Assembly (NCBI GenBank): GCA_963814975.1
Contig: CAWFFB010000034.1
Location: forward strand, 62,001 to 126,000
Source: CAVUXJ01 sp963814975
GTDB taxonomy: Bacteria > Acidobacteriota > Vicinamibacteria > Vicinamibacterales > CAVVIG01
Direction: 5' to 3'
Length of the DNA stretch: 64,000 nt
Part shown: positions 26,704-36,800 of the stretch, one piece after another
Layout: every line of letters starts with the position of its first letter
Numbering within the stretch: the stretch's first letter is position 1
Translations under genes and position numbers: made by a program
Notes under the pieces: model-generated
The model's database searches: none
Told to the model about the DNA's origin: nothing
Seen by the model: the letters and a program-made list of their open reading frames with translations, nothing else

Positions 26704-29700
26704 GTGACAACCTCTCCTGACCCTCTCCGCCCCGCCGAGAGCGACGCGGCGGCGCTGGATCAGACGCGCGCCTGCGGCTGTGCGGCGGCGGAAACGCTCG
26801 GGCCCGCTGAGGCGCGGCCCTGGGTTGCCGGCGCCATCAAGCGCCACACCAGATCGCTGCGGCGTATGATTTACTCGGGCGTCGCCGCGCATCCCGCGGT
26901 CCTGAAGCATCGCAATTGGCTCGCCGAGAACGGACGGCAGATCGCGGCCGCCGCAAAGGAAATCCAAGACCTCGCCGGCTCCACGCATCACCTTCCCGCC
27001 GTCGGCCCCGATCCGTCGGCCCCTGTCCTCCGCGTGTGCGCGCTCGCCAATGCGTTTCTGGATCACGTGGACTCCCGCTTCGACGAAGATCGCTTCGTGG
27101 CGTTCCTCCAGGGCGCCCAAGAAGTCCGCGACCTCACGCTCGGCGAGATCTGGGCGACCCGCCCTGCGCTGCAGATGGTGCTGATCGAGCGGATCATCGC
27201 CACGATTACGACCGGGGGCGACGAGATCCCCGTGCTGATCAGCAGCCTGCGTGCGCTCGCCGATGCACGCTGGAAAGGGGTCTTCGCTCGGGTCAACGTC
27301 GTCGACCGGGTGCTCGCGAGCGATCCCGCAGGATGGTACGACCGAATGGATGACGACTCGCAGGAGTACTACCGCCACGCGGTGTCGGAGCTGGCGGAAC
27401 GGAGCGGCCGGTCCGAACGGGAAGTCGCGGAGGAGGCGGTCGTGCTGGCATGCGAGTCGGCACGCGCCGCCGACACCGGCCGAAGGGCCGAGCGACGCCG
27501 CCACGTCGGCTACTATCTCGTCGATCGCGGCGTGTCGGTATTGCGGGCCCGTGTCCGTTACCGCCCCACATTGCGTCAGTCGATCATCGACCGCGTCTGC
27601 GCGCAGCCGACACCCTTCTACCTCGCCGCGATCGGGATCACGACGGCGGCGATCCTCCTCACCTTGCTGTACGTGGTCGGCTACTCGGCTCACACCGCGA
27701 TCGCTGCGGCACTGTTGCTGATTCCGGCCACCCAGGCCGCGATCGATTTCGCGAACGCAGTTGTGACGGCTCTGATCCGACCACGGCCGCTGCCGAAGCT
27801 GGATTTCGCTGACGGCGTGCCCGACGAGTACGCCACCGTCGTTGCCGTGCCGGCGCTCCTCCTCACCGAACGACACGTGCGCGATCTGGTGATGGACATG
27901 GAGATCCGCTATCTCGCTAACCGCGACCCGAATGTCCTGTTCGCGCTCGTGACCGACTCACGAGATTCACGGGAGCGGCCGGAGGAGCGTGACGAGGTCC
28001 TGAGTCTCTGTGAGCAGCTCGTTCAGCGATTGAACGAGCGGTACGGGGCCGACGGTTACACGCCGTTCTATCTGCTGCACCGATTCCACGCCTACAACCC
28101 CTGCGAGGAGCGATGGATTGGATGGGAGCGCAAGCGCGGCAAGCTGCTCGACCTGAACCAGCTGCTGCGCGGTGTTCGCGACCGCTTCCCGGTGAAGGTG
28201 GGTAACGTCGACGCGCTGCGGCGCGTGCGCTACGTGATCGTGCTCGACTCGGATACCGAGCTGCCGCGCGATAGCGCTCGGCGCCTCGTCGGCACGATTG
28301 CGCACCCGCTCAACCGTGCCGTGATCGATCCCGCCACAAGGACGGTCGTCGAGGGGTACGGCATCCTGCAGCCACGCGTCAGTATCAGCACCGGGGCGGC
28401 GGCGAGAAGCCGGCTCGCGACGCTCTACTCGGGCGAGACCGGGTTCGACGTCTACACGCGCGCGGTGTCGGACGTCTACCAGGACCTGTTCGGCGAGGGA
28501 ATCTTCACCGGTAAGGGAATTTACGAGGTCGACGTGTTCCGCGAATCGCTCGAGCACCGGTTCCCGGCGAACACGCTGCTTAGCCACGACCTGATCGAGG
28601 GCCTGTTCGCACGCGCCGGTCTCATCTCCGACATCGAGGTGGTGGACGATTACCCGCCACACTTCAGCGCGTACTGCCGCCGGCGTCACCGCTGGATGCG
28701 CGGCGACTGGCAGATCCTGCGCTGGCTGCTCAACCGGGTGCCCGACTGTCAGCGCCGGCCGGTCGACAACCCGCTCGGCGCTATCGCGCGCTGGAAGATT
28801 CTCGATAATCTGCGGCGGACGCTGGTCGAGCCGTCGATGCTGCTGCTGCTGCTCGTGGCGTGGTTCTCGCTGCCGCGCGCCGGCGCGTGGACGATGGCCG
28901 CCGTGGTGGTCCTGCTTGCGCCAAGCTACTGGCGCTTATTGTTCGCGTCGGCCCACGCGCCGTGGTTTACGCCGTCGTTCCGGCCGTGGGCGATCGCAAC
29001 GTTGACCACGTTCCTGCGATCGCATCTCGTCGTCGTGCTGCACGTCGCGTGTTTGCTCCACGACGCGCTGTTGTCAGTCGACGCGATTATCCGCGCACTG
29101 GCGCGAATGTTCCTGACGGGACGGCGCCTGCTCGAGTGGGAAACCGCGGCGGAGGCGTCGCTCCGTACCAGGGGCGCCACCGACCTGTACCTCGAATGGT
29201 CGCCGGTGTTCGCCGGCGGTATCACAGCGCTTCTCGGACTCGTTCGGCCAGGCTCGCTGCCGGCAGCGGCCCCGCTTCTTTTGATGTGGGTGTCAGCCCG
29301 CGGATCGCACGCCGGCTGGATCAGCCGCCGCCGGCCGAAATCGGCGATCTCGAAGCGGCCGATGTGCGCTTCCTGCGCGAACACGCGGCGCGAACGTGGA
29401 GATTCTTCAGAACCTACAGCTCGCGCCGGAACCACTGGCTGATTCCCGACTCGGTTCGCGCCGACGGCTGCATCGCCGAGCGGATCTCGCCGACGAACCT
29501 CGGCATGCTGCTGAACGCGCGGATTGCGGCCGTGCATTTCGGCTATCTCACACTATCCGAGTTCGTGGCCCAGACACGCCGGACGCTCGGCACGATCCAG
29601 CGTCTGCCGCGCTACCGCGGACATCTACTCAACTGGTACGACAGCACGACGCTACACCCGCTCGAGCCGCGATTCGTGTCGACGGTCGATAGCGGCAATC

Positions 29701-30881
29701 TCGCCGCGGCGCTCTGGACGCTGAAACAGGCGGCACTGGCGTTTGCGCGCCAACCGCCGCCGGACGATACCCTCTGGGACGGCATCACCGATCTTGCGCT
29801 GCTGCTGGGCGGCGACGCCGACCCGGCAGCCCAGGCGCTCGGCGAACGCGTCCTCAAGACGCGGCCACAGTGGCGTCATTCGCTGCCCGAGCTAGAGGCA
29901 CTGGTGCGGCGGTATGCGAGCTGCGCCCGCGACGACGCGCGGACATGGGCCGGCGAGCTCGTCGCGCGTTTGCGGTACGCGCGCGCGTGGTGCGACGGCC
30001 GCGTGTCGTCGGCGGTATCGTCGGGCCTCGCCGAGATCGCGCACGTCGCCCACACGCTCGTCGCGGATATGGACTTCGCGTTTCTGTACGACGCGCGGCG
30101 CCAGGTCCTGTCCGTCGGCTGCGACGCCGTAACCGGCAACATCGAGCGATCGGCGTACGACCTGCTGGCATCCGAGGCGCGCATCGCGAGCTTCGTGGCC
30201 ATCGCGAAAGGAGATGTGCCACAGGAGAGCTGGTTCCACCTCGGCCGGCTGCACGTGGTGACATGCGACGAGCGTGTCGTCCTGTCATGGACCGGCACGC
30301 TGTTCGAGTACCTGATGCCCGCGCTGTGGTTCCGCCATCGCCCGCGCACCATCATGCACGACAGCATGTGTGCGGCGGTCCGCGTGCAGCGGAAATTCGC
30401 ACGCGGCCGCAACATACCGTGGGGCTTCTCCGAGTCCGGCCTCATCGTTCCAGACTCGGCGGACTACGGCTATGCCCCCTGCGGCCACGCCGAGCTCGCA
30501 CTCAAGCCGCTCGACGCCCGTACGCTGGTTGTATCGCCGTATTCGAGTTACCTTGCGCTGCTCGTCGACGGGCGTGCCGCAACCGAGAATCTGCGCCGCC
30601 TCGCTCGCCTCGGCTGCGTAGGGCCGTATGGTTTCTTCGAAGCGCTCGACTACTCGCGCGGAAATCCGGAGCTGGTGCGATCGTGGATGTCCCATCACCA
30701 GGGGATGAGCCTGCTGGCGGCAGCGGAGGTGCTGCTTGGCGAACGCCTGAAGGACGCCTTCCATTCGGAGGCGCAGGTTCGCGCTACGGAGCGGCTGCTC
30801 GAAGAACGCGTGCCGCGAACCGTGGTTCCCGACGGGGCCGCGCCGCCGCTCGTCCTCTGGCCGGAGGAGTCCGCGGCATAA
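26704..30881 (+). pseudogene. Cyclic beta-1,2-glucan-synthase-type protein (GT84 plus glycoamylase-like domain), one frameshift, no GH94
   Basis: GTG 26704 follows GCGGAG; an earlier GTG at 26659 is possible. Membrane helices near residues 305-360 precede a GT84 core: DSDTELPRD near 515, YQDLFGEGIFTGKGIY, then SHDLIEG and HRWMRGDWQILRWL. More membrane helices follow. Between about 29290 and 29340 the frame shifts by one base; the second frame continues with REHAARTWRFF, DSGNLAAALWTLKQAALAF, SWTGTLFEYLMPALWF, IPWGFSESG and MSHHQGMSLLAAAEVLLGE, the PF10091 glycoamylase-like domain. The protein stops shortly afterwards, about 1390 residues joined. Rhizobial NdvB is about 2800 residues with a GH94 phosphorylase domain that sets ring size; it is missing here. 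The product may be linear or differently sized glucan. Confidence 0.75.
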
Positions 30882-30978
30882 CGGTGCGGGTGCTGTGGCC
30901 GGCCGCGAGCGGTGCGTGCCCTCCGTTTACGTCAGGACGGAATTCTGAAGGCTGTCGGTGGCAAATTGCTCATCGCCA

Positions 30979-31206
30979 TCAGTCCTTGTTCTCGTCTGGC
31001 GACCATTCGATTTCCGTTTGCCCGAGCGGGTGTGAAGGCTGTAGCGGTTGGTCGTCAAAAGGACCCAACTTGGATTCGATGTACGCACGCAGATCCGATT
31101 CGATCGCCGTTTCGGGAGCCGTGCCGTCCTCGTGCGTGACGCTCCTTGGCCGACCATTTGGGTATTCAAAACTCGGATCGGTAAGTGTTACGCGCCAGAT
31201 TGTCAT
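30979..31206 (-). CDS. Small cytosolic protein of unknown function
   Basis: 75 residues from ATG 31206, preceded by TGAGGAC. Hydrophilic and acidic (SDLRAYIESKLGPFDDQ, ending SPDENKD) with a beta-like N-terminus (TIWRVTLTDPSFEYPNGRPR). Composition is protein-like, but no family is recognised and there is no operon partner. It sits between the glucan synthase and an IS remnant. Confidence 0.4.
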   Translation of the reverse strand: MTIWRVTLTDPSFEYPNGRPRSVTHEDGTAPETAIESDLRAYIESKLGPFDDQPLQPSHPLGQTEIEWSPDENKD

Positions 31207-31284
31207 GTCAAGTCCTCATTGAGTGTTGACTCACCTGCGTGGGGTTGTGATCCGCAAATATTGTTCGAGGACGCACTGGACGTC

Positions 31285-31690
31285 ACGCCGCCGTTGGCGT
31301 GAAGCGATACTCGTGGCGCAGCCCGCCCAGGATCGGCGCTGCGACCCCTCGACAGCCGGCTGGAAGACGATGGCCGCTCGACCCTGGCGACGACCTGTTC
31401 GCGGGGAGGATCCGGAATCGCTGGTAAGGCCAATTGATTGAGCAGAAACAGGTTTTCGGCGGCCAGGGACCCGCGCGACTGCAGGGCAAGTGACGCGAAT
31501 CGGACGACATCGCCGGCCGCTCTCAGGACGGTTCGGACCGTGCGCTGGAACGCGGAGTGGCTCATGACTGCAGGAGGATACGCCAATTGCGGACTCTACA
31601 AACCGCCCTATCTCGCCATCCCCTGGCGGACGGGTCTATCGTGGCGGATTTTCACTCGGGAACGGAATTTTTTCGGACTACAGCCGTTCG
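31285..31690 (-). mobile_element. Internally deleted IS: transposase N-terminus joined directly to its C-terminus
   Basis: On the minus strand the N-terminal segment DVVRFASLALQSRGSLAAEN is followed after ~45 residues by the terminal motif that in another frame reads PILGGLRHEYRF. The whole catalytic core is gone. The N-terminal ~250 bases (31435-31680) are repeated at about 56735-56990. The C-terminal end is repeated at 43310-43450 and 59235-59395. About 400 bases remain, in effect a MITE. Confidence 0.6.
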
Positions 31691-31855
31691 TCGAGGACGA
31701 GCACACGGTCTTCCTGAAGACGATCATCCCACGGCGGAAGTGGTTGCGGTGGGACCGACAGCTTTTTCGCCAGCCGATGCGACATCAGCCGCACCCGTTC
31801 GCAAGGCCCGAATCCGTTGATCGGCTTGGGGGCCGGCGGGCGGTAAGATTCTTCG

Positions 31856-32725
31856 ATGCAGACCTTGGCCGAATTGTGGGACCGTATCGACAGATTCCTA
31901 CGCGCCGGTATCGCGGGCAGCGAGTTCACACCGCTACGGCTGCTGACGGTAATCACACTGACTTCGGCGCTCGTCTGGGTCACTCGTCGTCTGACGCGTT
32001 GGCTTGTCGACGGCGTATTGGCCCGCCGCGGTGTCGAGGTAGGATTACGCGAGGCTCTTGGCACCATCGCGCGCTATGTGATCATCACCTTGGGTGCGCT
32101 CGTGATTCTGCAGAGCGCCGGCATCGACCTTACCTCGCTCAACGTCCTCGTTGGCGCTATCGGAGTCGGACTTGGGTTTGGGCTTCAGAATATTGCGAGT
32201 AATTTTTTCAGCGGTCTCATCCTGTTGCTCGAACGCCCAGTGAGGATCGGAGATCGCGTCGAAATCGCCGCCGTTGCTGGTGAAGTCCGCGAGATCGGCG
32301 CCCGCGCGACGACCATCGTTACCGACGAGAATGTCGCGATTATTGTGCCGAATTCGCAGTTGATCTCTGAGCGAGTGACCAACTGGAGCAGACCCGCCAA
32401 ACTGACCGCCTACTTACTGCCGTTCCATGTGGCCCATTCGTCAGATCCCGAGCTCGTGCGTCAAGTGCTCCTCGCAGCGGCCGCACGTCACCCCGACGTC
32501 CTTGCCGATCCTCCAGCAGAAGTGGAGTTTGTTGAGGCAGAACTGGCTGCGCTTCGGTTTCAGCTCCACGTGTGGAGCGTCAAGCACCTGAAGACCGCCG
32601 GAACGCTCAAAAGCGATCTGAATTTTGAGGTGTGGCGACAACTTGCCTTGGCTGGTGTGACAATCCGAGAGCCTACTGGTTCAGTGGTGCTCGGACTCCA
32701 ACTCGTGACAACGCCGAAACAATAG
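31856..32725 (+). CDS. MscS-family mechanosensitive ion channel
   Basis: 289 residues from ATG 31856. Two N-terminal helices (LLTVITLTSALVWVTRR and a segment around IITLGALVILQSAGI) precede the pore helix GAIGVGLGFGLQNIASNFFS and the signature LLLERPVRIGDRVEI, followed by the beta domain (EIGARATTIVTDENVAIIVP NSQ region) and a C-terminal alpha/beta cage domain. It releases solutes on hypo-osmotic shock. It lies 1 kb downstream of the glucan synthase and a few hundred bases before att copy 2, still within the putative island. Confidence 0.9.
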   Translation: MQTLAELWDRIDRFLRAGIAGSEFTPLRLLTVITLTSALVWVTRRLTRWLVDGVLARRGVEVGLREALGTIARYVIITLGALVILQSAGIDLTSLNVLVGAIGVGLGFGLQNIASNFFSGLILLLERPVRIGDRVEIAAVAGEVREIGARATTIVTDENVAIIVPNSQLISERVTNWSRPAKLTAYLLPFHVAHSSDPELVRQVLLAAAARHPDVLADPPAEVEFVEAELAALRFQLHVWSVKHLKTAGTLKSDLNFEVWRQLALAGVTIREPTGSVVLGLQLVTTPKQ

Positions 32726-32959
32726 GCGTCGCTTCGCTTCGATCTATCGCATGGCGATTCGTGGAGATAGCTCGGTCAGCCGCACTATTTTATGCGGCCG
32801 GCGACCAGTGGCTGACGATGGACGACCGCGTAAATGTCCCGCTGAACCGAACGTCGCATGATCCGGTCTCCCAGCCGTGCCCAGCGAATTCGCCACGTAA
32901 CAAATCGAGAGCAGCACGGCGCCTCCAAAGACGACCAAAGCCCCGCTATATTGCGAAAA
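32726..32959. other. Possible degraded small membrane protein gene
   Basis: On the minus strand (32995 down to about 32800) a hydrophobic segment ALVVFGGAVLLSICYVANSL is followed, after an apparent frameshift, by RIMRRSVQRDIYAVVHRQPL. This looks like a decayed one-helix membrane protein whose start overlaps the integrase remnant. Weak evidence. Confidence 0.25.
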
Positions 32960-33115
32960 TCGTGTTAACGCACCCCACAGGCCGGGCAAGGTCATCGCGC
33001 AGGTGATGGGACACGCGAAGGTCGATACGACGCTGAACGTGTACGCCCAGGTCGTCGATGGCTCCGCTCCGCAGGGCTGCCGACACGGTCGGATCCGAAT
33101 TGTTCACAATTGTTC
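32960..33115 (+). pseudogene. C-terminal remnant of a tyrosine recombinase (integrase), copy 2
   Basis: The plus frame reads VIAQVMGHAKVDTTLNVYAQ, the H/Q-x-x-G-H box and catalytic Tyr, and continues with GSAPQGCRHGRIRIVH. DNA similarity to copy 1 (9796-9960) is obvious along its length, down to the shared GTCGGATCCGAATTGTTC and GAGCTAACTCGAA stretches just before the att sequence. The N-terminal parts are missing. Confidence 0.7.
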
Positions 33116-33154
33116 ACAAACCGGAAAAGGCGAGCGAGCTAACTCGAAAAGAAA

Positions 33155-33196
33155 TGCTCCTCAGGCTGGATTCGAACCAGCAACCCTCCGGTTAAA
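33155..33196 (-). repeat. att-like site: 3' half of a tRNA (tRNA-Asn-like), copy 2
   Basis: Minus-strand T-arm TTCGAATCC followed by CAGCCTGAGGAGC. It shares 28 identical consecutive bases plus CCTCCGG with copy 1 (9963-10000) in the same orientation. Upstream on the minus strand, CTGTTTAACC is close to an Asn (GTT) anticodon loop with one extra T. No complete tRNA is formed. Together the two copies bracket 23 kb. Confidence 0.7.
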
Positions 33197-33423
33197 CAGG
33201 TTAATGCAGGTTCTCTATCCTGTTGGTTCTTCGATGGTTTACCTCACGCCTTGATACTCGGTGTTCCCCGGTGTTCGGGAGCAAATTGTTCACTGATTGT
33301 TCACTGTCCTGAGTCGTGGTCAGCGGCTTCAGAATGCTCGCAAGACCGCCCCGATTCCAGCCGGACGTTTGTCGCATGTCACCTGACCTGGAAAATCAGT
33401 CATTCACACCCTGAAAGCCGCCG
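33197..33423. other. Intergenic stretch after att copy 2
   Basis: Contains a partial direct repeat of the word GTTCACTG/ATTGTTCAC (near 33286-33305), also present near 33102-33118. No gene seen. Confidence 0.35.
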
Positions 33424-34305
33424 CTACTGGAGGACCCTGCTTCTTGTGACGAAGCGCTTGTAGTCGGAGAACGTCTGGTTTCGCCGCGTTGACTCGAGGC
33501 CGCCCCGGACCACGGTGAAGGCGTCGATGGATTCCGGCAGAAGCAACACCTCGTCAGGGTCGCTGAAGGCGACTGCTTTATAGCGAATCGTCATATCGTC
33601 CCGCACGATGACTACCCAGCTGGCGAGGTGGTGACGGCGTTGTATCAACGCGGGAACCTTCACGTCGACTGGCCCTCCGAGACCCCGCTCCACGCGTACC
33701 ACGTCATAGTTTGTGGCATCCACCCAGATGCGCCCCCTCGATGCGATGTGCCCCGACCAATCGAAGCAGTCGTCGTGTCCGCTCGGGTCTTCTATCAGCT
33801 CGGGGTTGCTCCTGCGATCCACCGACGCGAAATCAATCATCAGGGTGGTTTGGTTCCTGTCCTTGGCAATTCCTGCAGTCCTGAATTGGTACTCAGAACG
33901 GTGGTCCGGCAGCAGAAACGTAAGTGGTTCGGAGGATAGGGGATTTGGGTCGGTGCATCCCGCGCGGTCCTTCTTGTCCCTTTCACGCGGTACCCGGCCA
34001 TTTACGTTCCGGACTTTGCGTACGATTACGGCTTCGCCAGGGGTCTCACCCCCGTCAGCTTCGATGCGCAGCTCCGATTGAACGGTCCGCACGAACCCCA
34101 CCGGCGAATTATTGAAGTCGACGACCTGTACTCTGGACGTCTCGACACAGATGACGTTCTTCGCGCGCCTGTAGAACTCTGCGACCCGTTCGCCGACGCG
34201 CACCAGCAGTTCTTCGACGTCCGGCTGCGCCTGCGCACCGGCGGTCGTCATGGCGGCGAGCGCAAGCGCCAGCACCAATGCGCCCGACAGCACAATGGCA
34301 TTCAA
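33424..34305 (-). CDS. Secreted protein of unknown function
   Basis: 293 residues from ATG 34305. The signal peptide is IVLSGALVLALALAAMTTAGAQ-like (cleavage near AGA/AQA). The mature part starts with a helix (VEELLVRVGERVAEFYRRAK), then alternating beta-strand-like segments, and contains Cys pairs in NVICVETSR, AGCTDPN and DDCFDWSG. WVDATNYDVVRVERGL recalls outer-membrane lipoprotein-carrier-like beta sheets. Such proteins are frequent in Acidobacteriota, and no function is known to me. No operon partner. Confidence 0.65.
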   Translation of the reverse strand: MNAIVLSGALVLALALAAMTTAGAQAQPDVEELLVRVGERVAEFYRRAKNVICVETSRVQVVDFNNSPVGFVRTVQSELRIEADGGETPGEAVIVRKVRNVNGRVPRERDKKDRAGCTDPNPLSSEPLTFLLPDHRSEYQFRTAGIAKDRNQTTLMIDFASVDRRSNPELIEDPSGHDDCFDWSGHIASRGRIWVDATNYDVVRVERGLGGPVDVKVPALIQRRHHLASWVVIVRDDMTIRYKAVAFSDPDEVLLLPESIDAFTVVRGGLESTRRNQTFSDYKRFVTRSRVLQ

Positions 34306-34503
34306 AGCTTTGCGGCCTCCGCAGCCTGTACGTTCCTCAAGCCGTGCCCCACCGGCTTGATCCCATGCGTGCCATTGTGTCCAACAGATAAATACCGATC
34401 AGTCGCCTTCTGGCGGAAATCACGCTCAATTTCACTCTCAGCAGCTGAAGTTTTCGATAGGGAACCAACAGCATCGTGGTCTTGAAGAGCGTGACGCGCA
34501 TGG

Positions 34504-35589
34504 CTACGTTGTCTGCTTATCCGGGTCGAACGTGGCCTTGTAACGAGACAAAGGAACCGTCGGCTCTTTTCCCGGAGTGGTGTGTGCGACGACGACCGGC
34601 CTCGGTGCCGACGTCGTTCCCGGCCTCGGCCGGTTTTCTTCCGGGACCGTGATGGGCTCCAACTGCGAGACGATCGCATAGCGCTGGTCCTCGAACCACG
34701 GTGGCAGGAGCAACTTCGTCCCGAGTTCGTCCGGCGCCTCGTCCTTGAAAAAACCACCCGGGACATTCGCCGTGCACTCGACGAGGATGCCACCCGGCGA
34801 GCGGACATACATGGAGTGGAAGTAAAACCGATCCTTGATCTCCGATGCGTCCGTGAAACCCAGTTCCTCGTAGACGGCCTTCTGCTTCACCAGGGCGTCG
34901 TCTGTTTCGACGTTAAACGCGATGTGATGCGCCGTGCCGGCGCCAAAGCCCCAGCTTCCGGGCGCACGTTCCGGCTCGACGTGCAAGTCGACCATCCGTC
35001 CGGGACCGGTCCCCGTCGCCTCGAATCGATGGTAGGGACCATCCACGCCAACCTTGCGGAACCCCAGCGCGTCGACGAAGAACGATTCCTGGTCGCGCAC
35101 GTCACGAACCGACAGTACCGCACCAAAAAAGCCGCGCGTCGCGGCGTCTCGTGGGATCTGCGTCGTTGTCCACGGATTTCGGTTGTCCCCGCTCTCCTCG
35201 ATCATTTCGAAGAGCAACCCGACGGGATGCCGCACCCGCAGATACTTCGTGCCGAATCGTTCCTGCACGCCGCTGTGTTCGGCCCGATGCCGATCGAAGT
35301 GCTCTTTCCAAAACGCGATCGCTCCGTTCGGAACGGTGTAGCTGGTGCACGACAGCTGGCCAGACCCCGCGCGCCCCGGCTTCCGCGAGTACGGAAAACA
35401 CGTCGCGATCGAACCGACGTCGGCGTCGGCATTGCCGTAGTAGAAGTGATAGATGGGGATGTTTCCATCCATCAGGACGGTCTGCTTGACCAGCCGCTGC
35501 CCGAGTATCTGGGTAAAGAAGTCGATATCTTGCTGCGCGCCGCCGGGGCACAGCGTGATGTGGTGAACGCCCTGCACGAGGCTTGTCAT
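34504..35589 (-). CDS. Ring-cleaving dioxygenase of the VOC superfamily (MhqO/hydroquinone-type)
   Basis: 361 residues from ATG 35589, chosen because GGAGGGAG lies just upstream; the frame extends to 35616. Two VOC modules are visible: LVQGVHHITLCPGGAQQDID at the start, and GTAHHIAFNVETDD with GGILVECTANVPGGFF in the second half, giving the His, His, Glu metal triad. Length and order match the MhqO/MhqE family that opens hydroquinones or catechols extradiolically with Fe(II). It lies 33 bases after a MetE-like gene on the same strand, so the two may be co-transcribed. Confidence 0.85.
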   Translation of the reverse strand: MTSLVQGVHHITLCPGGAQQDIDFFTQILGQRLVKQTVLMDGNIPIYHFYYGNADADVGSIATCFPYSRKPGRAGSGQLSCTSYTVPNGAIAFWKEHFDRHRAEHSGVQERFGTKYLRVRHPVGLLFEMIEESGDNRNPWTTTQIPRDAATRGFFGAVLSVRDVRDQESFFVDALGFRKVGVDGPYHRFEATGTGPGRMVDLHVEPERAPGSWGFGAGTAHHIAFNVETDDALVKQKAVYEELGFTDASEIKDRFYFHSMYVRSPGGILVECTANVPGGFFKDEAPDELGTKLLLPPWFEDQRYAIVSQLEPITVPEENRPRPGTTSAPRPVVVAHTTPGKEPTVPLSRYKATFDPDKQTT

Positions 35590-35622
35590 GGGCTCCCTCC
35601 AGACCGCGATTGACAACGCAAT

Positions 35623-36675
35623 TTACGCTCTCGCCGCGACACTCGACTGCAGCTCGGCGCGCACCAATCCAGCACCCAGGACCATGGCGGACAGTTTCGC
35701 GAAAGCGACCTCCCGCGTGAGGTACTTCATGCCACAATCAGGGGCCACAATGAGCCGGTCGGCCGGGACGTACGGCAGCGCGCGCCGAATTCGATCGGCA
35801 ACCACCTCGGGCGACTCGACATCGCTCGTCGACAGATCAAGAACCCCGAGCAGAACGGTCTTGCCGCCGAGGTCAGCGAGCACGGAACAATCCAGCGCGG
35901 ACTGCGCCGTTTCGACCGATACCTGCTGCACGGTGGTTGCAGCCAGTTCGGAAAGAATGTCATACCGCGCGGGCTTCCCCTTGACCATCGCGCCGTAGCC
36001 AAAGCAGATGTGAACCGCGGTTGTCCCAGTGATCCCATCGAGCGCTCGCTGCGAGCGCCGAGATTCCGTACGACCGCGCTTCCACGGGCTGCACTTGCAT
36101 GTACGGCTCATCGATCTGCACGATGTCGGCGCCGGCGGCGAAGAGGTCACGGATTTCCATATTCACCGCGGCAGCGTAGTCCATCGCCAGTTCAGCGTCG
36201 GACGCGTAATACTCGTTCTGCGCTAGCTTGGTCATCGTGAACGGGCCGGGAACCGTGATCTTGATCTGACGATCGGTGTTAGCTCGCAGGAACTGCACAT
36301 CCCGAACGTTGACTGGGCGCAGCCGTCGAACGCGCCCGATCACCCTCGGCACGAGCGCCGGCTTGCCGGTGCGGCTGATCACGGTACCGGATTGTCGAGG
36401 TCGATGCCGTCGAGCGCGGTCGCAAACCGGTTGAAGTAGCTCTCGCGCCGCATCTCGCCGTCCGACACGATATCGATGCCGGCGCGCTCCTGATCGCGAA
36501 TGGCAATCAGCGTGGCATCGTCCTGTGCCTGCTCGAGAACATCGGGGGCGACGCGCCAGAGTTGCCGCATCCGCACGCGCGGCGGGGTATTCGCGGCGAG
36601 CAGCGATCGGTCGATCAGCCACTCCGGCTGCGGATACGAGCCGACGACCGTTGTCGGAAACAGTTTTCTCTGCAT
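35623..36675 (-). pseudogene. MetE-like (cobalamin-independent methionine synthase C-terminal family) protein, two frameshifts
   Basis: ATG 36675 begins QRKLFPTTVVGSYPQPEWLI, the family signature start, then SDGEMRRESYFNRF. The frame breaks at a CC (36387-36388); the next frame has KITVPGPFTMTKLAQNEYYA and GADIVQIDEPYMQV. A second break near 36040-36060 leads to ALDGITGTTAVHICFGYG (His-x-Cys zinc ligands) and VAPDCGMKYLTREVA (third Cys). Restored, it would be about 350 residues, the length of stand-alone MetE-C proteins. These use methyl donors or act on CoM-type thiols. It is probably co-transcribed with the dioxygenase downstream. Confidence 0.7.
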
Positions 36676-36694
36676 CGCTGATCTGGCGGACCCT

Positions 36695-36800
36695 CGTAAT
36701 GTTCCACAACTCAGCCGTGCCCGTCAGGCTGCCCGCCATAGAAGTTGAGGACGCCGCCCAGCCGGGGGCGGCGCCACTCGCGACCCGTCAAGTCGATCAT
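36695..36800 (-). mobile_element. IS 3'-end remnant with CGTAATGTTCCA terminus
   Basis: CGTAATGTTCCACAAC at 36695-36710 marks the end. Just inside, on the minus strand, RLGGVLNFYGGQP resembles the RLGGLLNYY-RAA transposase C-terminus found at 47489 and 56594. Only the last ~100 bases of the element remain, abutting the reverse-transcriptase fragment. Confidence 0.5.

Noticed and set aside
25489..27876. Minus-strand open frame of 795 codons
   Set aside because: Exactly antisense to the ABC exporter and glucan synthase genes; His/Arg/Asp-rich composition typical of the shadow of high-GC coding DNA, no motif.
33140..33254. Peptide-like frame containing AGFEPATLRLN
   Set aside because: This frequently annotated peptide is the translation of the tRNA 3' end in the att site, not a protein.
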